This document shows positions 36,010-41,460 of a DNA stretch of 64,000 nucleotides, one piece after another. The DNA comes from Dermacentor variabilis (lineage: Eukaryota > Arthropoda > Arachnida > Ixodida > Ixodidae). The translations under genes and the position numbers were made by a program. The notes below the pieces were generated by a model. The model saw only the letters and a list, made by a program, of their open reading frames with translations. It did not search any database and was not told the DNA's origin. The stretch covers positions 65,971,639 through 66,035,638 of the forward strand of contig NC_134577.1 in the NCBI RefSeq assembly GCF_050947875.1, read 5' to 3'. Every line of letters begins with the position of its first letter. Position 1 is the stretch's first letter.

Positions 36010-38898
36010 TCAAGAGTGGCATTGCGCTTTAACCAGTCGAAGTGGTGTGTGCGTCTCTGACAGCGCGCGGTAAACCCGAACGTTGCATCTAACCACTGCA
36101 GCGCACTCCGCCAGTTTGAAAAGAAATGGCATTGGCTTAGCTCGGCTATGCCAGGATATAAGTAGCGAAAGCGAAAACATGGCATGGTTAGCCTTGGTTA
36201 ATTTTGATTGCAAGTCCAGGTTAGTCTGGTTGTCTAGCTATGTTGCGGCGTTTAGCCAGTCGTTTGGCGCGCTGTTCGTCTGTTTCCTGGGTGATTCGTT
36301 TCCTCTTCGTCTCGTTCCGATGTCGATTCGAGACCTCCTCCTCCTGCTTATCAGAATTGTCGCCGTCCATACTGCCTCCTCAACTGTGGTTGCAGTGCAC
36401 GCGAGCTCGCCTTTTCAATCCTCCGACATGTTATCAGGCATGCGACGCAGCTGGCAAAGCGAGCGGAGGCGAGCGCAACGACGAGGAACGCGGTGTGACG
36501 TCATACCAAACGGCGGTGGCAGAAAGGCGCGGCGCTGCGCAGCGGTGGAACACCTGTGGCTCGGTGCTAGTAGCGGCGCATGCGCAGTAGTGACTACGGA
36601 GCGAGAGAGAGAGAAATATCCGCGGCGAGGCGCGCGTTGTGACGTCATGTGCCTCCTCGGAGCACAGCCCTAGCGAAATCGCAAGTTCGCGGCCAATAAA
36701 GCTTTCGCTTTAAAAGGTTGTAGCTGAGTCCGCGCGCCCTCTGCTCCAGTGGCAGTCGCAGGTCGGCTTCTGCCCCGAGGAAGATGCGCTCCTTGACGCC
36801 TTGTCGGGCTACGAGCTCCTCGAGCTGTTCGCCCGGCTACGGGGCGTGCGAAGCGACAAGACCGAGAAGCTCGTTGACAGCGTCGTTGGCGTCACCGACC
36901 TCAACGAGTGCGCCAAAAACATGTGCGGCACGTACAGGTGCGTGAGTCGGCGCTGCATGTTCGTTATGTAATTCAGAGCGCCTGTAGCGTTTAGAATTCT
37001 AGGAAACTGGTGGGTCTCGCGACTACCTGTGTATACGTCTGACGGACTAGTTTACTTTCCTGTAAAGATTTATTTTAGACATGGACTTTCTTTTATTCAT
37101 CCGGAGAGGATATATCACCTCCATTTGAAGTTCCTGAACTGATGTTGAGTGCGGTTGGCAATAGCTGTATCGGAACAATACGCTGTTTGCCGACGGTAGC
37201 GATTGGTAGCCCTATGTATAGGCTTATGTGCATAGACATTCTACGGACATTTAAGATTTATTTATGCTGGGCCATCAGCGAAGCGTGTTTTGGGGCATGT
37301 TGACGGGATGCCACGTTGTAGCCGGCGCGTAGAATACGAATGCGACCAAAAAGATGAACTCGAACGGACACCTCTACCAACTGAAGCTTATTTTGAGTGG
37401 AAAGGTGCATGAAGTGGGGCACACGCGCATCCTCACTACACACGGTGGTAAAAAGAACTTGACCTGACGCGGTGCTAAATCACAAATACGGTTCCAAAAA
37501 TTTGAGTTAGTGGTATACAAAGACATAGACGCATCACTGACAGATTCATCGCCATGTATATGCTTCTTGATAGAAGACGCTTACAGTGTTCCTCGTACGG
37601 CCGTGTGTCTGCTCGTGCGAAGGATTTTCACATCCCTAGCCACATCTTCGAACAGTCCTTCTCGAGCCCTCTCTAAATCCGAAAAAAAAGGCCCACCTTG
37701 TTCGGATGGCCGAGAAAAGCTGCACTCCTTCCACATTCGGGTGGTCCTTTCCGATCGCCCGACTCCTGATCAGAGCGCCGAGTGGCGCTCCTATAGTACT
37801 GTAGGAGCACGCTAGAAATCTCTGGTCACTTTCTTCGCCACACGGGGCGATTGAGCGTAACGTTGACGGTGCGTATATTTGGCGCTGTCGTTTTTTTGCA
37901 GCCAAACGCACTTTATAACTCTCCGCGCGCGAGCCGCGCATGCGCCTTCAGCGTGACAGCACGGCAACGGCGGCGGCGTCGACGGCGGCGTCGACGGTGT
38001 GAATGCACCTCCGGTGTCCGTATCATTGCCATTGCAATAACTAACGCGACAAGGACGTTCGAAGCCACGAGCACGAAGACTAGAGAAAAATCCACCTACT
38101 CCTGTTGTTCCCGTAGGGGCTGTATGATCGTCACCACTACGCCCTCTAATGATTTCAGTAGGTAAACGCTACGGTCTGAACCGCAAGAACTGCAGCTCTC
38201 TCGTAGACAATATATGTACAGCGCCACAGCTTCTATGTCTAGCAAGAGTTGCGGGGATTAGAGTACGTGTCGTGCTTCTCTTGCCGGTGACCTCCTCAGT
38301 GCGGGCACGAGGCGCAAGCTGTCCATAGCTTTGGCCATCATTGGTGCGCCCCGGGTCGTGATCCTCGACGACGCCACCAGGGGCGTCGACATCACCGCGC
38401 GCGAAATGATCTACGAGGCGCTGCGAGACCTCACCCGGGTTTCCGCGTCGGCGGTCATCCTGACGTCGCGCAGGTGAGGAACAGCAGAGTGTTCAGAAAC
38501 ACTTTTCTAACAATCGTTGAATATCATTACTGTTTAGTTAAGTCGCCTTGCGATATCTACTGCCGCAATACATATATAATCGAATCCTTCAAATATAATC
38601 GAAGTTCGACGTAGTTATCGGACGGATGAGAGAACTTCTCATTCATTTCCACTAGCGCGCTGCAACATACACAGGGGAGGCGGCAAAAGAGCGCAAGAAA
38701 TGTCCGGCTGGCCCCACCCAAAAACTGGGCGTTTCGGTGATGAGACTGCTCGTGGCGGAACCCCGTGGCGACAGCGGTACGCTGCGCTGTTTTTATCTCG
38801 GAAGCTACCCGCAACGGACGCATCAACGCGTAAATGTCGTCCGTATATTGACAATGCCAATATGAAATGGCTTTTTTTCTGCATATTTTGATATCGCA

Positions 38899-38935
<37 letters not shown>

Positions 38936-41424
38936 CCCACTCGAGAAATAACTCTATTACTGTGAACGTTCTCGGCGATTACGACATAGCCAGTAGTTAT
39001 TGTGGGCTCCGCTGTTAGCGATGACACTGCGTGACGACGCCGCGAAGGAAAGAGCAAGCGATTTTTCAGTGCTTTTGAGAACGATATCCCCATTGAGACA
39101 GGGCTGTCGCTGGCGGCGCCAAGCTCGTTATTTCCTTCCATTTCTCGTGCGCTTCATTATTATCCACCCTCCAGCCCACGACTCGCACTGACAATCCATC
39201 GAACCGAACAGAAATTTATGGCCCATAAAAGCACGTATTTTTATTATTTGCGATACTTGCCCTCCCGCCACCAGTACCCCAGCCAGATTTTCATATTGTT
39301 AACGTTGACCCGCCGTGGTTGCTCAGTGGCTATGGTGTTGGGCTGCTGAGCACGAGGTCGCGGGATCGAATCCCGGCCACGGCGGCCGCATTTCGATGGG
39401 GGCGAAATGCGAAAACACCCGTGTACTTAGATTTAGGTGCACGTTAAAGAACCCTAGGTGGTAGAAATTTCCGGAGTCCTCCACTACGGCATGCCTCATA
39501 ATCAGAAAATGCTTTTGGCACGTAAACCCCCATAATTTAATATAATTCTTAACGCTTATGAAGACTTCTTTGTATTATCTTTCAAGGCCAAGGGTTCGGG
39601 CAGCGCTAATACGCTATGATCGTCCTATATTATGTAACTGCTATGTGCTCACGAAATATACCGTACGGTTTCTGCACTATTTCTACATGTCACGCATGTA
39701 TCAGCGAATTTCGCTTGCAGCACTCTGTTCTCAAACACCCGCCTTTTAAGAAACGTAAAACTTCACTGATCTTGCTTTTATTCTCTGCTCTTTTATGTAG
39801 AAGTTCCATCAGTGGACGGCACTGGCGATGGCGACGTTTCTTGTGACGCTTTGTCCAACCACAACACATTATAGAGACGCTTCACGTTACGTGGGAGTTG
39901 TCATTGAAGGAAAAAAATAAAAGAAGCGGAGAGGGAGGGGGGTGGAGGGGACCGAATGTTAACGATGACTACGCTGCTGACGGTTTACGCCAGCGGCTAA
40001 GTAGAATATGGTTAGTTGCTGCGGCAATATAGCTCCGTCCCATCTCCCTGGCTGAATTTCACCTCAAGGGGACGCCACCACCGCGGAGGCTGATCCTTGT
40101 TTTTGTTTTTCAGTTTATTTCTTTAATAAGTGGATACATAAGTATACAGAAGGTGGTTCCAGAGCATGTCGCTGAAAGGGGACCTCCTGCCAGCAAATAT
40201 ATATACATTTGCCCAAATATACAGCACGAAACAGCGTGTAGTAGTCACTAAGTGGAATATTATGCAAAGTAAATGTAGTAAAAACTGCAAGAAATATAAA
40301 ATGAATAACTGCTCGTAGAATCAAAACAGTAGTTAAGGCATTATCCTGTATCGCGGAAACCGTACATTGGATCGTGTGTGGGGTAAACTGCAATATATTT
40401 TGCCGACTGACTGAAACTCCTCTACTAACCGACGCTAACTCGTCCAGACGTCAACGAAGCAGTCCACCGAATCTAGTGGAACTGCTGCTAAAAAAAAAAT
40501 TCAAAATGATTGCGTAGATCCAGCGCACATCGTGGAATCTGTGTGAAGCGAACTATTCGTCGAGCGGTTAATGAAGCGCGATAAATGTGTCCATTTCCGT
40601 CTTGCGCCTTTGGCGTGAGGCACGTGGCGTGAGGGTATGCAACTGGCTCGCGCATGCGCTATCCCGCAGCTGTGCTACGCAGTGTGACACACGTGGCGAT
40701 CATCACAAAGAGCTAGTCGACGTATAGGCACCGTAGTAGCCTGCGAACGAGTGTGGCCTAAGGGTTGGGGCGTCGGGCTTGCTGTGCTGGGGGACCGGTG
40801 TTCGAAGCCACCATGGGGCACAGACTGACAATTTCTTTAAAGTATGAGCGATCCGGTAAGGCGCAGCAGCAGCAGTGGTAAAAAAAAATCCGGTAGAGTT
40901 CGCAAAGCAAGTTTTACTTTTTAGTAACAATGACCCCCATTCATTCATAACTCCCGACCAAAATTTCGACAACATAAATGGCGGAAAACGCACTAAAATC
41001 GGAGCAATAGGACCATATCTAATTTATTTACTTATTTATTTATCTTGCCAACCTAAGATAAATGTACAACAGTTATATCTAGCGCACGTTTCGTTGACGC
41101 CTACCGCTGATACAGCGATGCGGACTCTTAACTCGCCGATTCGTAGCGACCCACTCATAAGTCAAACTTGCCGGCGCTGAAACGTATCCGTCTGTCGTGG
41201 TCGTGCAGCACGGAAGAGTGCGACATGGTGTGTACCCGCGTCGGTCTAATGGCCGGCGGCGAGCTCAAGGCACTTGGCAGCATGAAGGCGCTGAAGGAGT
41301 CGTACTCCGCGGGCTTCGCGGTCACTTTCACCCTGGTCGATAAGTGCACTTCGTACATGATCTTCAGGGTCGACAAGGTGGTCACGCAGCTCTTCCCTGG
41401 AGCCAGGCGCGCCGACTGCCGAGA

Positions 41425-41460
<36 letters not shown>

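Larger units (their letters stand above)
34320..36749 (+). other. ABCA intron 10
   Basis: It contains a minus-strand SINE (34531-34766), an (ATTT)n run (35958-36010) and a GC-rich repeat-like block (36440-36720). About 34800-35950 shows nothing recognisable. Confidence 0.6.
38474..41208 (+). other. ABCA intron 12
   Basis: It contains a TA run (38901-38933), a full SINE (39307-39545), a possible LINE tail (40115-40290) and a tRNA-like head (40750-40835). The rest shows nothing recognisable. Confidence 0.6.
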
